A DNA stretch of 64,000 nucleotides from assembly GCA_946902985.2 (NCBI GenBank), contig OX336389.2, positions 149,719,099 to 149,783,098 of the forward strand. The letters are read 5' to 3'. A program made the position numbers and the translations under genes. The DNA comes from Meconema thalassinum (Eukaryota > Arthropoda > Insecta > Orthoptera > Tettigoniidae). Shown here one piece after another: positions 21,690 to 31,789 of the stretch. The notes beneath the pieces were generated by a model. It was not told the origin of the DNA and did no database searches. It saw only the letters and a list, made by a program, of their open reading frames with translations. Position 1 is the first letter of the stretch; every line of letters starts with the position of its first letter.

Positions 21690-21950
21690 AAAGTCAGCAA
21701 GGTACGATGTTACATTATGTGAACACATTTGAAAATTACGTGTTTGGTTTTGCCATTTTCTGCTGAGACATAACGATTTTGTTGTCCGGATACTCGCGAG
21801 CACGCCACATACAGTTGCCCACGGGAAAAAATGATTTTGTCTAAATGTACACCTGCTGCTGTTAAGTGTGTGCCATTGCGTTTTGTTAAAAGAAATAGTG
21901 AATATTGTTTGAAGAGGGAACTGCACTCTTGCACACTGGAATGGCAAATC
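21690..21950 (-). pseudogene. Helitron Pif1-like helicase C-terminal remnant
   Basis: The minus strand encodes FSRGQLYVACSRVSGQQN, followed by ENGKTKHVIFK. This is the conserved C-terminal helicase motif VI region of Helitron/Pif1 helicases, where QLYVA.SRV is diagnostic. It lies just upstream of the element's 3' end, as expected in autonomous Helitrons. Rep and most of the helicase are absent, so this is a relic. Confidence 0.75.
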
Positions 21951-22214
21951 TTTCGGAATAAGGGGAATTAAAAGTATTTTTCCTTAAGCTATTCAGGGTG
22001 TAATTTTGCCACACTTATTGATGATTTGAACGTCAACATGTCGCTATTAATATACCTATAGTAAAATATCTCTCACCTTGGTCGCAGGTGTACATTATGC
22101 AGTCTCTTCCAGTGTTACATCCCAGGGTTTGAAATTCTCCAACAACCCTTTGGATTCACATGCCTCTCTAAGTAATTAAAATTCCTGATTGATGTCGTTT
22201 GAGTCTTCAGTTTT

Positions 22215-23050
22215 TTGACTGGTTTGATGCAGCCCTCTATGCCTCCCTCTCCTGAGCTAATCGTTTCATCTCTACATAACTACCACACCCTACATCCGAG
22301 GCAATCTGTTTAACCCTTGGTCTACCCCTACAGTTCTTGTCCTCGACCCTCCCATCCATAACTAAGCTTGCTATTCCTGGGTGGCTTAATATGTGCTCTA
22401 CCAACCTATCTCTTCTCTTCATTAGCAGTCGCCAGAAACTTCTCTCCTCTCCCACTCGCCTTAATACCTCTTCATTTGTTACCCTATCTACCCATCTGAT
22501 CTTCATAATTCTCCTGTAACACCACATTTCAAACGCTTCAATTCTCCTCTTTTCTGCTGCACCATTAGTCAAGTTCCACTTCCTTATAGTGTCACGCTCC
22601 AGACAAAAGCTTTCAAAAATGATTTCCTAATACCTAAATGTATATTCGATGTCAACAGATTCATTCTGTAGAAATGCTTTCCTTACCTGAGCCAACCTAC
22701 TTTTTATAACCGCTTTGCTTCGTCCATCACTGGATATTTTGCTGCCTAAGTAATAGAAGTCTCCGACTTCCCGTAGCGTTTCACCTGCCAATTTGATGTC
22801 CATAGAGGTTTCTGATTTATTTCGGCTGCATTCCAATAATTTTGTTTTACATTTATTGATTTTCATCATGAATTCTTTCCTCAAGGCGGAGTCCGTACCA
22901 TTCAAAAACTCGTTCAAATCCTTTGGCGTATCGGCCAAGATGACGAAGTCATCAGCAAATCTCAGAGATGAAATTATTTCTCCTTGAATCTTCGCTCCAA
23001 CTTCAATTTTTCCTCCAATTTCCTGATTGTTGTATTTTTTAGAGATCTTC
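22215..23050 (-). pseudogene. LINE reverse transcriptase fragment, 5'-truncated
   Basis: The minus strand shows ISSLRFADDFVILAD (RT catalytic FADD), YYLGSKISSDG, AAEKRRIEAFEMWCYRR and CRGRPRVKQ, the usual order from palm to C-terminus in this LINE group. A TAG at 22,627-22,629 interrupts the single frame. The 3' end contains ttgactggtttgatgcagcc (about 22,216-22,235 in plus orientation). It lies inside the Helitron and in the same orientation. Confidence 0.85.
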
Positions 23051-23539
23051 GAAATGCATTGCCCTCGCACATGGTGTTGATGCATTGTCAAAGGAAAACA
23101 TTTCATGTTACGAACATGGGCCACATAACCTGTACCGAAAGCCTATTCTGAACAGAAGTTCCTTGAACTCAGATTTGCCAGCATTTTATTGTATCTTTCC
23201 ATGTGGTACATCTCTGTACCTCAACATACAGAAGAGTGCTTTAAAAATCATGTCTTGTGTAAATTTTGGAAAAGGTAGTGAGTGTGGCTTTTGCCGGAGT
23301 GGATACTCGCTCGTAGAAATTCTTTTCAGTAAAATAGACTGGTTCAAAAATTTTTCAGTTCACATTGAGGTATGTGACGGCGGGATCCTTAAGTGTTACG
23401 GAAACGGCAATAGCCGCCACAGAGCTTCGTTGCTACTGAAATAATGACCAGACTGATATTTGTACTTAACTATACGTGAATTTTGAGCCAAGTGTTTATG
23501 AAATTGAACGGAGCTATATCGCTATCTGTATTTAGTAGC

Positions 23540-23737
23540 GGGGGCGTGGTGGCTCAGCGGTCTAGCTGTATGCCTCTCACCAAGGTGGTCCGGGTTCGAT
23601 TCCCGGTCAATGCATGTGAGATTTTCGAAGTGAAATGCCATGTCCTGTGGTTCGGATTCCACGTAAAAAGGAGGTCCCGTGGCTCATGATCTCAAGATTA
23701 ACGGTCACGTTAAACTACAAGCTTCCTTCCTTCCTTC
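23540..23737 (+). mobile_element. SINE family X, copy 2, with perfect 14-bp duplication
   Basis: A complete copy: head ggggcgtggtggctcagcgg, B box GGGTTCGATTCCCGG, body catgtgagattttcgaag, tail (ttcc)n. The duplication ctgtatttagtagc is exact at 23,526-23,539 and 23,738-23,751. This copy and the one at 53.1 kb are the youngest of the family here. Confidence 0.92.
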
Positions 23738-23814
23738 CTGTATTTAGTAGCCGCTACTGTAGTGTTTAAAAATTAAAAGTTGTATTAGAAGGCGTTTTTT
23801 CCCTATTTTTTTAA

Positions 23815-24105
23815 CCCTGGCACTACAGCTCATGAAGGGCCTAGGCCTATCATGCGACCACTTTCCAGCCAATTGGCCTGCAGATATTGTGGTGACGCGT
23901 GGTCAGTGCATCGTGACCCCTCGGCCGTTAATCTTGTTCTTCGTGGCCGGGGTGCTGCCTCACTATCAAACAGTTACTCAATTGTCCTCACGAAGCTGAG
24001 TGCACCCCGTTGCAGACCTCACGTTAGTGTCTAAAATCTATAACTGAGCCGGGAATCGAACCCAGGGCTTCCGGATGAGAGGCAGGCGCTCTACCCTGTT
24101 CTTAT
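23815..24105 (-). mobile_element. SINE family Y, copy 2
   Basis: In reverse orientation it has the same landmarks as copy 1: gagaggcaggcgctctacc (head complement), gaatcgaaccc (B-box complement) and ggcctgcagatattgtggtgacgcg. It is diverged and lies inside the Helitron. Confidence 0.8.
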
Positions 24106-25055
24106 TGTGTTTATATGTATCTTGAAAAAGATGATAAATGGATTGGCATTGCCTCCTACAGGGATATAGGCCTATAGATAATCGGATGTCATACCTTGAG
24201 GTTGTGTTGCCATGGAAACGGACTTGCATTAGTTCATCAGTTTATCAGAGCGAAGATAGTTTTCTGCGAATATCTTTGAAACTGTTGGTTTTAGGGCCTT
24301 AAAATGTGGCTTTCGGTGTCCCATAGGGACACACCGAGTATTGTTTCTTGAATCGAGGGGCGTAAAATGAGCATTGTCCAGTCTTTATGCGACAACTTCG
24401 ATATTTTGTCGCGTTTGAGTATTTTTGGTGACTTTTCAGTTATGTTGCCCGTTCCACGGGAACAATGATTTATTTCCGGATGAAAGGCAGCCTATATGTT
24501 ATCCCAGGGTATAAGATGTCTCCATTTCAAATTTCATCCAATTCCGTCCAGCCGTTTTAGTGTCAAGAGGTAACAAACTAACACACACACAGACACACAG
24601 ACTTTCACAATTATAAATATATAGGGATTTGGCTGCTCTAAAACCGTTGGATACATATCTTTATGGCATGAATTGGAGGAGTTTCTTTTTTGTGAATCAT
24701 CGTCAAAATGTTCATTTCTTAGTAAAAAAAAAGTAAAATAAAAATCAAGCAGTTCATTAAAATGGTATTGTTAATCCAATTCGCCGATTTTATAAATAAC
24801 TGGAGATATTTTCAAATAATCCCAAATTACTAAGTTAAATAAATCTGTGGCATTATCCCTAAATCAAAATCAGTTAACTATCAGTAACTTCAATTAATGA
24901 AATAAACTGGGGTGACAATGAACAATCAAAATATTCTCGGGATTCGAACTCTGTGAAATCTGACAATTGCCGTTCAGAAATGACACGCTCGTTTTAAACA
25001 ATGGTTTACTGAACAATTAGGCCTACTGCCAGACCTACGACCACATTCAGTTGTT

Positions 25056-25240
25056 ATGGAGAACGCGAGCCTTCTCTCAGTGCAAATTAGCGAAGCTCCG
25101 ACCTCGAATAACAGAAAGGCTGACATTATCGAGTGGTTGTCTTCTAATGGTAATCCCCACAACCCATTACAAACCAGAGTGGAATATTATTACTTCACAA
25201 ATCCGCGCATTGTAGGCCTACCTACAACATTGATGAAATA
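25056..25240 (+). pseudogene. IS630/Tc1-like transposase fragment, upstream piece
   Basis: The frame reads APTSNNRKADIIEWLSSNG, which resembles the segment RKADIIxWLxxKGI found before the last catalytic residue in insect DDE_3 (IS630/Tc1-type) transposases. The match is by eye and by pattern. The downstream piece is at 27.37 kb on the same strand, so one gene was probably split by the repeat array in between. Confidence 0.5.
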
Positions 25241-25249
25241 GCAAGACAA

Positions 25250-26857
25250 CGCGGACACAGATCCGACGAGAAGGAGGGGCAAATGGGGCTACAGCCCTGG
25301 GGACCGAGCGTACTGAAGGGCCCGAAAGAGACAATCACGTTTTTTTTATTGTTATATCAGTCTTTTAAATAAGTCCAAAGAAAAATCTTGCATAATATTG
25401 AAATACGAATTTGACTGCATTTTGAACAAGTACTTCCGTGAAGAACTGTACAGCCTATTTTCATATATCCTGCTCATGTTAATTGTCTGTATCAACATAC
25501 AAAATTTCAGTTTAATTGCTGTAACAGATTCGTAGATATTGAGAACCGTCTAAATATTTCATATGGTCGCCAGGATGGATTTTTATTTTTGTACTATTAC
25601 AATAAGATTATTGTGTACGTGTGGTATTCAAACTTCAATCGCATGATTAGAACACAAGAAGTAAAAACGAGATTTTAAAAGTACGCACACCAGCCATCTT
25701 GTGAATATGCAAACAATTGAAATAAATTACATGCCAGTGGATCAACATTTGTATAAGCATTTAACGTGCAACGTTTCACGGCACTCGGTTAGTTAATTCG
25801 CGAGAAACGTCCATTTAAATATTTATACTTCGCGTCGCCGCCATGTTGGATTTGTGCTCACCAGGTTACTGAAAGTCCTATAGGTGAACATATGTTCATA
25901 GTCTCTATGAACATTAAAAAAATCAGTTTGGTTGCTGTAAAAGATTCATAGATATTGAGAACCGTCTAAATATTTCGGAAGCTCGCCATTTAGGATTGTT
26001 ATATGTATAGGCCATAGAGTTATGTACCATTCAAGGACAATTATTGCCTAGCTTCATTATTCAAACTTTCACTTCGATCGCATGATTACGACACAAGAAT
26101 AAAAACTTAATTTTAAAATTTCGCACAGCCGCCATCTTGAGGTTATGTAAACAATTCAATTAAATTAGATGGCAGTGCATTACAATCTGCAAAATTATTT
26201 ACTGTACCACATTTCACTGCGCTCAGAGTGCTAAATGACGAGAAAAGTCTATTAAAATATTTCAAATTCGCTTGGTCGCCATGTTCGTTTTGTACTTTAC
26301 AGGTTTATGAAATATACATAGGTAAACTTGTATCAGTACCCTTTATCACCGTACAAAATTGCATGATAATATCTGTAATAGTTTCGGAGATATAGAATGT
26401 CAGTGAAATATTTCGCACAGCCGCCATTTTGAGGTTATGTAAACAATTGAACTAAATTAGACTCCAGTGCATTACAATGTGTATAAACATTTGCTGTACC
26501 AAGTTTCATTACGTTTGGATAGTTAAATCGCGAGAAATGTCTATTTAAAAGTCTCAAATTCGCTTGACCGCCATGTTGGTTTTGTAGTCACCAGGTTTTT
26601 GAAAGTCTCATAGCTGAACTTCTAGTAGTGCCCTTTATCACCGTACACAATTTCAGGGTGATATCGGTAATAGTTTCGGAGATATTGAATGCTAGTGAAA
26701 TATTTCGCACAGCCGCCATGTTGGATTGGTGAGACGTAACAAAATTTGAAGGGCACGGTCGAGGTCACCGGGAATAGTGCTATGAACTTACCGAGTTTCA
26801 TTGAAATCGCTCCAGCCGTTTAGATTTTATTAGGGGGGGACACACACACACACCTCA

Positions 26858-26895
<38 letters not shown>

Positions 26896-26943
26896 CAAAA
26901 GGTGATCTCATAAGCCTATTTTTTCAAAATTGAAAATAGGCTA
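25250..26943 (+). repeat. tandem array with 146-bp rhythm (292-bp dimers) and terminal hairpin
   Basis: The box CGCCAT (or its degenerate form) recurs at about 25,692, 25,839, 25,984, 26,130, 26,277, 26,422, 26,569 and 26,714, alternating 147 and 145 bp. The longer unit of 292 bp carries tttcgcacagccgccat and gtagtgccctttatcaccgt. The array is followed by gaaatcgctccagccgttt, a (CA)n run and the perfect hairpin AGCCTATTTT/AAAATAGGCT at about 26,917-26,943. It is probably one DNA element with internal tandem repeats; the left boundary is approximate. Confidence 0.7.
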
Positions 26944-27369
26944 AAAAATACGTTTGAATTCCCGCCAAGCAAAAGTGAAGTGAGTAAACTTGAAAATAAT
27001 ATTCATTAACATTGGTGGTTCTTGAGCCGTTGTAGAATGAAAAACTTGCGTCTAATTTCAGTTATTTCTAAAGAACTGTTATTTACCTAAGTACATAGTC
27101 TATTGGCAGCAGATCAAATTTCAAGCGTTACAATGGTAAAGGCAACTTGGAAAATGTAAGCACGCTACGAAAGTTATACAAAATTCACGAATGAATATAA
27201 AATGAGATTATGTCCCAGCAAATATTGAAATTTTAATTTATTTTAAGAAAAAACATGAATGTTAGGATTTCACGGAAAGAACTCAAATGTGCCCCAGCAG
27301 TCATTACCGTGGGGCCCATGATCGCTCTCTGCGGTCACGGCCCTTCGTGGACATTGTGTAGTTTTGGTA

Positions 27370-27546
27370 CAACCCAATTGAGCGTGTGGGCGCACGTGAA
27401 ATATTATGTTGCAGGAAAAAAACAACAATACGTTTCGAATAGCAGACTTTGAGAGAATTACAGACGAAGCGACGATTGACAGCATCACAACATCCACTTG
27501 GGCAGGTTGCGTAAGTCCTGCAGTAAGACTGAAGGAAGAAAACTGA
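27370..27546 (+). pseudogene. IS630/Tc1-like transposase C-terminus
   Basis: NPIE (the catalytic E context of DDE_3 transposases) lies near 27,371. A frameshift follows, then VWAHVKYYVAG, a second indel in an A-run, then FRIADFERITDEATIDSIT and TWAGCV, ending at TGA 27,544-27,546. Known family members show NPIExxWxxVK at this place. At least two frame breaks make it dead. The LINE insertion starts 85 bp downstream. Confidence 0.65.
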
Positions 27547-27618
27547 GGGCTCGGCTGAGTGGAGCATGAATGCTCACTGACTTGCTTCACAGCAACACTG
27601 CGGGAAGAGCAGTCTGGC

Positions 27619-27630
27619 GACATCGCAGTG
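27619..27630. repeat. target-site duplication of the full-length LINE, left (gacatcgcagtg)
   Basis: Twelve bases identical to 33,357-33,368. They lie directly next to the (TTG)n run that is the complement of the LINE's (CAA)n tail. Confidence 0.9.
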
Positions 27631-28004
27631 TTGTTGTTGTTGTTGTTTGTGTTGCGTTGCTGGACACAGAAGCTTCTTCGCCCAATAACATCCGGCAGGG
27701 AATAGTCTACAGTAGCCATCGCAGTAAAATGCCGCAGCAAATTGGTCCATATGTTCAAAACCACTAATCTCTTGAACTTCGTTTATCACATTGCAACTGA
27801 TGTCCACATTATCCTCTTCACTATCGAAGCTGATCTTTAGCACTGATGTCTAAATTTATATAATTATCGCACACGCCAAATATGAGAAATCAGGGAAACA
27901 AGATCTATCCGTATATTTATATGGGTGACCAAAAACCGAAAAACCACACCCAGGAGCACCAGAAAGAATAACGGGAAGGACCCCCTAGGAGCCCACCTAA
28001 GATT

Positions 28005-31000
28005 TTACAATTGAAATGGAAGGTGATCCAAATATGACATAATAGCATCCACCAATGGAACTGTAGGACTATGTACAAGTGACGCGATGTTTAACGGCAA
28101 GGGATAAGCAAGTCGCCTCAATTTCTCCAACATAATGTCCCGCTGCGGATTGAAGGTTTCGCACTGAAACAATATGTGATGTAATGTACCTCGTGCCCTA
28201 CCACATACACACCTATCATTGTCCCTGAGATGCATGCGCTCCAAAGCTACTGGTGTAAGAGCGTGCTGGAACCGCATTCGAATGATGGTAATAATATGAC
28301 GCCGCGAATATTTTCCGACCCGGAACCAAGGCGCTGTAGTTACGGATGGTTTTATTAAGAAAAAATGTTTTGCTTTACATTTTGCTATCTCGGTCCATTC
28401 ATTTTGCCAAGCACTAACGACTCGCTGATGAATTATCGGTACTATATCCGGATACGGTATCCCGATATTATACACTGTTCCCTGACCGCATGCCGCATTC
28501 TTAGCCCAGAGATCGACTGTTTCGTTTCCTGCTATATGACAATGCCCAGGAATCCACATGATGACCACGTCTTGTCCTGTGAGTGTGAATGTATGGAAAT
28601 ATTGCACTATTTGGTAGAGATACCAATTATTTGAGTGCAGAAAATGAGGTAAGGCATTAATAACACTCAAAGAATCCGTGCATATTAGCGCGTGATGTAA
28701 ACGATGGGCATGAATATAGTGACAAGCCTGGCGTATAGCAAAGAGTTCAGCTGTAAAGATTGTAAGATGAGGGGGGAGGCAATAAGTGCGACTAACCTGT
28801 AAATCAGGAGAGTAAAAAGCCGACCCCACGCGATCCGGTCGAACCATCTTTGAACCATCCGTATAAAAAATCGTATAATCGGAATACAAATCCTGAATAT
28901 CTCGAAATGCACGAGAAATGATATTCGGATGATGCTTGAACATGTGAAATAGCAATGGAAAGGAATTATGCAGAATCTTAGGTTGGGTATGCAAAACCCT
29001 GTAGGGGATTGTATATGGAAGTGCTAAACGGGTTTGTAACACATCCTTCCTGTAGGGTTGTAAAATCTCATAAGCTATGACCAGTGCCGGTTTATGTGAG
29101 CGATCTAAACGATTTTGTGCGTAATATTCCATCAGAAGTTGTAATTTAGAGATAATCGGAGACGCCACTAACGACAATTTGTAGGCCAAATATTTGCCCG
29201 CTATAAATGTGCGGCGATGTGACAAAGGTAACTCACCGGCTTCCACCAACAATGCACTCGTGGGGGTGGAGGCCAAAGCCCCTAGAATGATGCGGATGGC
29301 TTTATATTGTAGTCTATCTAACATTAACAAGCGACTGTTCGCCATTAGATCGTAAAAGAAACTGCCGTAATCTAATTGTGAACGAATAATGTTCTTGTAC
29401 ACTGTCAATAATAATGCGGGGTCCGCACCCCAACGACGCCTTGTCAAAGCTCGAAGGACCTGTAACCGTTTTTCGATTTTAACTTCAAGATATTGCACCT
29501 GCCGTGTCCACCGGAGTTTATCATCAATATAAATGCCTAAATATTTGATATTGCGCACAACATCTATGGTACCCTGTCGAAATAAAATAGGGCTCTGATC
29601 GTACCGCCGTTGATGCGTGATAATTATAGCAGAGTTCTTACCCGGAGATGTTTCCAAGCCATGATTACTTAGCCATTCATGGGCTAGAGTTAATGCAAGA
29701 TATAAATCTGTTCGACATTGATGCAACGTGTCACGGGAACAATAAATCATAAAATCATCCGCATATTGTATGATACGGGCATAAGGCAAAATCACCGCTT
29801 CTAATTGTTGAGTATAAATGGAAAACAGAAAACCACTAAGTATGTCCCCTTGCGGCAAGCCCTGAGACGTCTGACGGTGGTCCAGCTTCCCCTCGGGGGT
29901 ACGTAATATGAGACGCCGATGAGTTAAAAAATTGTGAACAATACAAAGAAATGGAGAGGGGAAATGAAGCTCCTGCAGTTTCCGTTGTAAAATCATGGGA
30001 TCTACTGCATCATACGCCCCCTTAATATCCAGACAAACAGCAATAGTATGATGTTTACGTCCTTTAGCTAATAACACATCAGTTAAGAAAATCGAAATAG
30101 CATCTACAGTACTGCTACGTTTACGAAATGCGAATTGATACTTAGAGAATAAGTTGTAATATTCCATACACCATTGCAAACGTTGCAATAATACTTTTTG
30201 AAATATCTTCCTCACACAGGAGCCTAAATTGATCCCACGATAATTCTGAGGGTCACGTGCGTCCTTCGAGATTTTTAAGATAGGCAGGACCTCAAAGATA
30301 TTCCACTCAGTGGGAAACGTGCCAAAACGTAATACTTCATTATATACAGAAATAAGTATCTCGAGTGCCTTGTCTGGAAGATAGGCAACCATCTGATATG
30401 TTATGGAATCGACACCAGGACTTGTCGATTTCGTACCTCGAAGAGCAGATTGAACTTCCACGTGCGTTATAGGTTGCAGTAGAACATGGAAATGATCTGA
30501 AGCTGTATAAGACGGAAGCGGGCCCATATTGATAACTGTATCTGGCGTGAGATTTATATAAAATTCTTGAAAACCCTGCCGGCTAAGTCCTGTAGACGGC
30601 CCCATATAACGAGTATTGGACAAACTTTTGATGGTAGACCATAACTTAGTTAAAGAGGTTGTGGCATTTAATGAGCTGATGTGATTCTTCCATGCGTCTC
30701 GTCTCTTTTCATTAAATACTCGTTGGATCGTGGCTGTGACGCGCTTATACAAGATATAATTGTCATGTGTACCATGTTTCCGATATTTTCGTAAACACGC
30801 CTTCCGTCTTTTTACTAGTAAGGCGCACTCTGCATCCCACCACTGTATAGTCCCAGGGCGTTGGAACCTACTATACGGAATGGAACGCTTCGGGTGATAA
30901 CAATCCAAATATTGTTGAATAAGGTGATACAAAAGAGAGTATTTCTGACGTGGGAGGGGTGGGATACGGCCCAGATTATCCTGAATGAATGTCTGAAAGA

Positions 31001-31712
31001 GGTCGAAATCAAAGTATTTTAAAGAACGAGTTATTTTAGTGCCCCGGTGTATCGATGGTGCGACCCCAGTGCGATCATAAAAAATTAAAATAGGGAAGTG
31101 ATCACTCTGATGCGTGTCCCCGATCGTGCTCCAATCTAATTTATGCGACAAGTCCGGGGTAGTGAGGGTTAAATCTACCGCACTTTTTGGACTGCCCGGG
31201 GGTGTCAATCTCGTAGGAGAACCGTCGTTTAACACATTTAAGGAAAATGTGGCAATCGCATGAGCAATATGTCTACCTTTAGCATTTGTTCGTTCACTGC
31301 CCCAGAGGCCATGGTGTGCATTAAAATCACCTAGGATAACATGCTTAGATCTTTGTGACACGTATTTAAAATACATGTGCCACTGTTGTTGCGTGCCCTG
31401 AACACGTGGTGGGCAATAGATATGACTAACATATATATCCCCCACCCGAAAAAATTGATGATAACAAAAAGGGAGGTGATACGGCAAAGACAGCGGAGTG
31501 ATTTGTAAATCCGATTTACAGAGGGTTATTAAGCCTCCGTATCCCGGACCATCTTCACGAAAGACCGTATAATTGGGAATTTGAAAAAGATAATGTGGGT
31601 ATAGCCACGTTTCTTGGATAAAAACGATCTCAGGGTGATATGTCGATATTAAATGAAGCAATTCATGCTTCTTATTTACCACACTCCGACAGTTCCATTG
31701 CAGCAGCCACAT
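28005..31712 (-). CDS. LINE ORF2: AP endonuclease, reverse transcriptase, RNase H
   Basis: An intact 1235-aa polyprotein. The N-terminal APE-type endonuclease has N7, E34 (VFIQETW), GDFNAHHGLWGS and a terminal SDH. RT follows with FRKRSSTVDAI, CLDIKGAYDAVD, LPQGDILSGFLF and the catalytic YADD at 650-653. A C-terminal RNase H follows, with D952 in YTDGS, AELFAI, TDSLSVINAL and GNETVDLWA. A CVC...H...C cluster (GRARGTLHHILFQC) ends the protein. The enzyme nicks target DNA and copies its RNA at the nick. The start ATG at 31,712 lies 77 nt after the ORF1 stop in another frame, so translation probably re-initiates. No lesion is seen. Confidence 0.95.
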   Translation of the reverse strand: MWLLQWNCRSVVNKKHELLHLISTYHPEIVFIQETWLYPHYLFQIPNYTVFREDGPGYGGLITLCKSDLQITPLSLPYHLPFCYHQFFRVGDIYVSHIYCPPRVQGTQQQWHMYFKYVSQRSKHVILGDFNAHHGLWGSERTNAKGRHIAHAIATFSLNVLNDGSPTRLTPPGSPKSAVDLTLTTPDLSHKLDWSTIGDTHQSDHFPILIFYDRTGVAPSIHRGTKITRSLKYFDFDLFQTFIQDNLGRIPPLPRQKYSLLYHLIQQYLDCYHPKRSIPYSRFQRPGTIQWWDAECALLVKRRKACLRKYRKHGTHDNYILYKRVTATIQRVFNEKRRDAWKNHISSLNATTSLTKLWSTIKSLSNTRYMGPSTGLSRQGFQEFYINLTPDTVINMGPLPSYTASDHFHVLLQPITHVEVQSALRGTKSTSPGVDSITYQMVAYLPDKALEILISVYNEVLRFGTFPTEWNIFEVLPILKISKDARDPQNYRGINLGSCVRKIFQKVLLQRLQWCMEYYNLFSKYQFAFRKRSSTVDAISIFLTDVLLAKGRKHHTIAVCLDIKGAYDAVDPMILQRKLQELHFPSPFLCIVHNFLTHRRLILRTPEGKLDHRQTSQGLPQGDILSGFLFSIYTQQLEAVILPYARIIQYADDFMIYCSRDTLHQCRTDLYLALTLAHEWLSNHGLETSPGKNSAIIITHQRRYDQSPILFRQGTIDVVRNIKYLGIYIDDKLRWTRQVQYLEVKIEKRLQVLRALTRRRWGADPALLLTVYKNIIRSQLDYGSFFYDLMANSRLLMLDRLQYKAIRIILGALASTPTSALLVEAGELPLSHRRTFIAGKYLAYKLSLVASPIISKLQLLMEYYAQNRLDRSHKPALVIAYEILQPYRKDVLQTRLALPYTIPYRVLHTQPKILHNSFPLLFHMFKHHPNIISRAFRDIQDLYSDYTIFYTDGSKMVRPDRVGSAFYSPDLQVSRTYCLPPHLTIFTAELFAIRQACHYIHAHRLHHALICTDSLSVINALPHFLHSNNWYLYQIVQYFHTFTLTGQDVVIMWIPGHCHIAGNETVDLWAKNAACGQGTVYNIGIPYPDIVPIIHQRVVSAWQNEWTEIAKCKAKHFFLIKPSVTTAPWFRVGKYSRRHIITIIRMRFQHALTPVALERMHLRDNDRCVCGRARGTLHHILFQCETFNPQRDIMLEKLRRLAYPLPLNIASLVHSPTVPLVDAIMSYLDHLPFQL

Positions 31713-31789
31713 CCTTCACCTATGAACGACATGAGATGAAGAAAGAGACGAAACGAATCAACCCAAAAAGGAAAAGGAGAAAAAAAAAA

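Larger units (their letters stand above)
21510..24627 (-). mobile_element. Helitron, minus strand, with nested insertions
   Basis: Reading the minus strand, the 5' end begins TCCCTATATATTT after a host A (complement of 24,627). It continues with the insect Helitron-like series ending ctaaaacggctggacggaat. The 3' end is CTAG (complement of 21,510-21,513) followed by a host T. A hairpin CGCGAGCGAAGCCGCG lies 8 bases before the CTAG (21,522-21,537). A TC start, a CTRR end, a hairpin and A|T insertion are the textbook Helitron signature. Only a helicase C-terminus is coded. A LINE fragment and two SINEs sit inside. Confidence 0.8.

Noticed and set aside
23085..23444. 119-codon frame after the LINE fragment in the Helitron
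   Set aside because: No recognisable domain; a coding reading is unsupported although it could be captured sequence.
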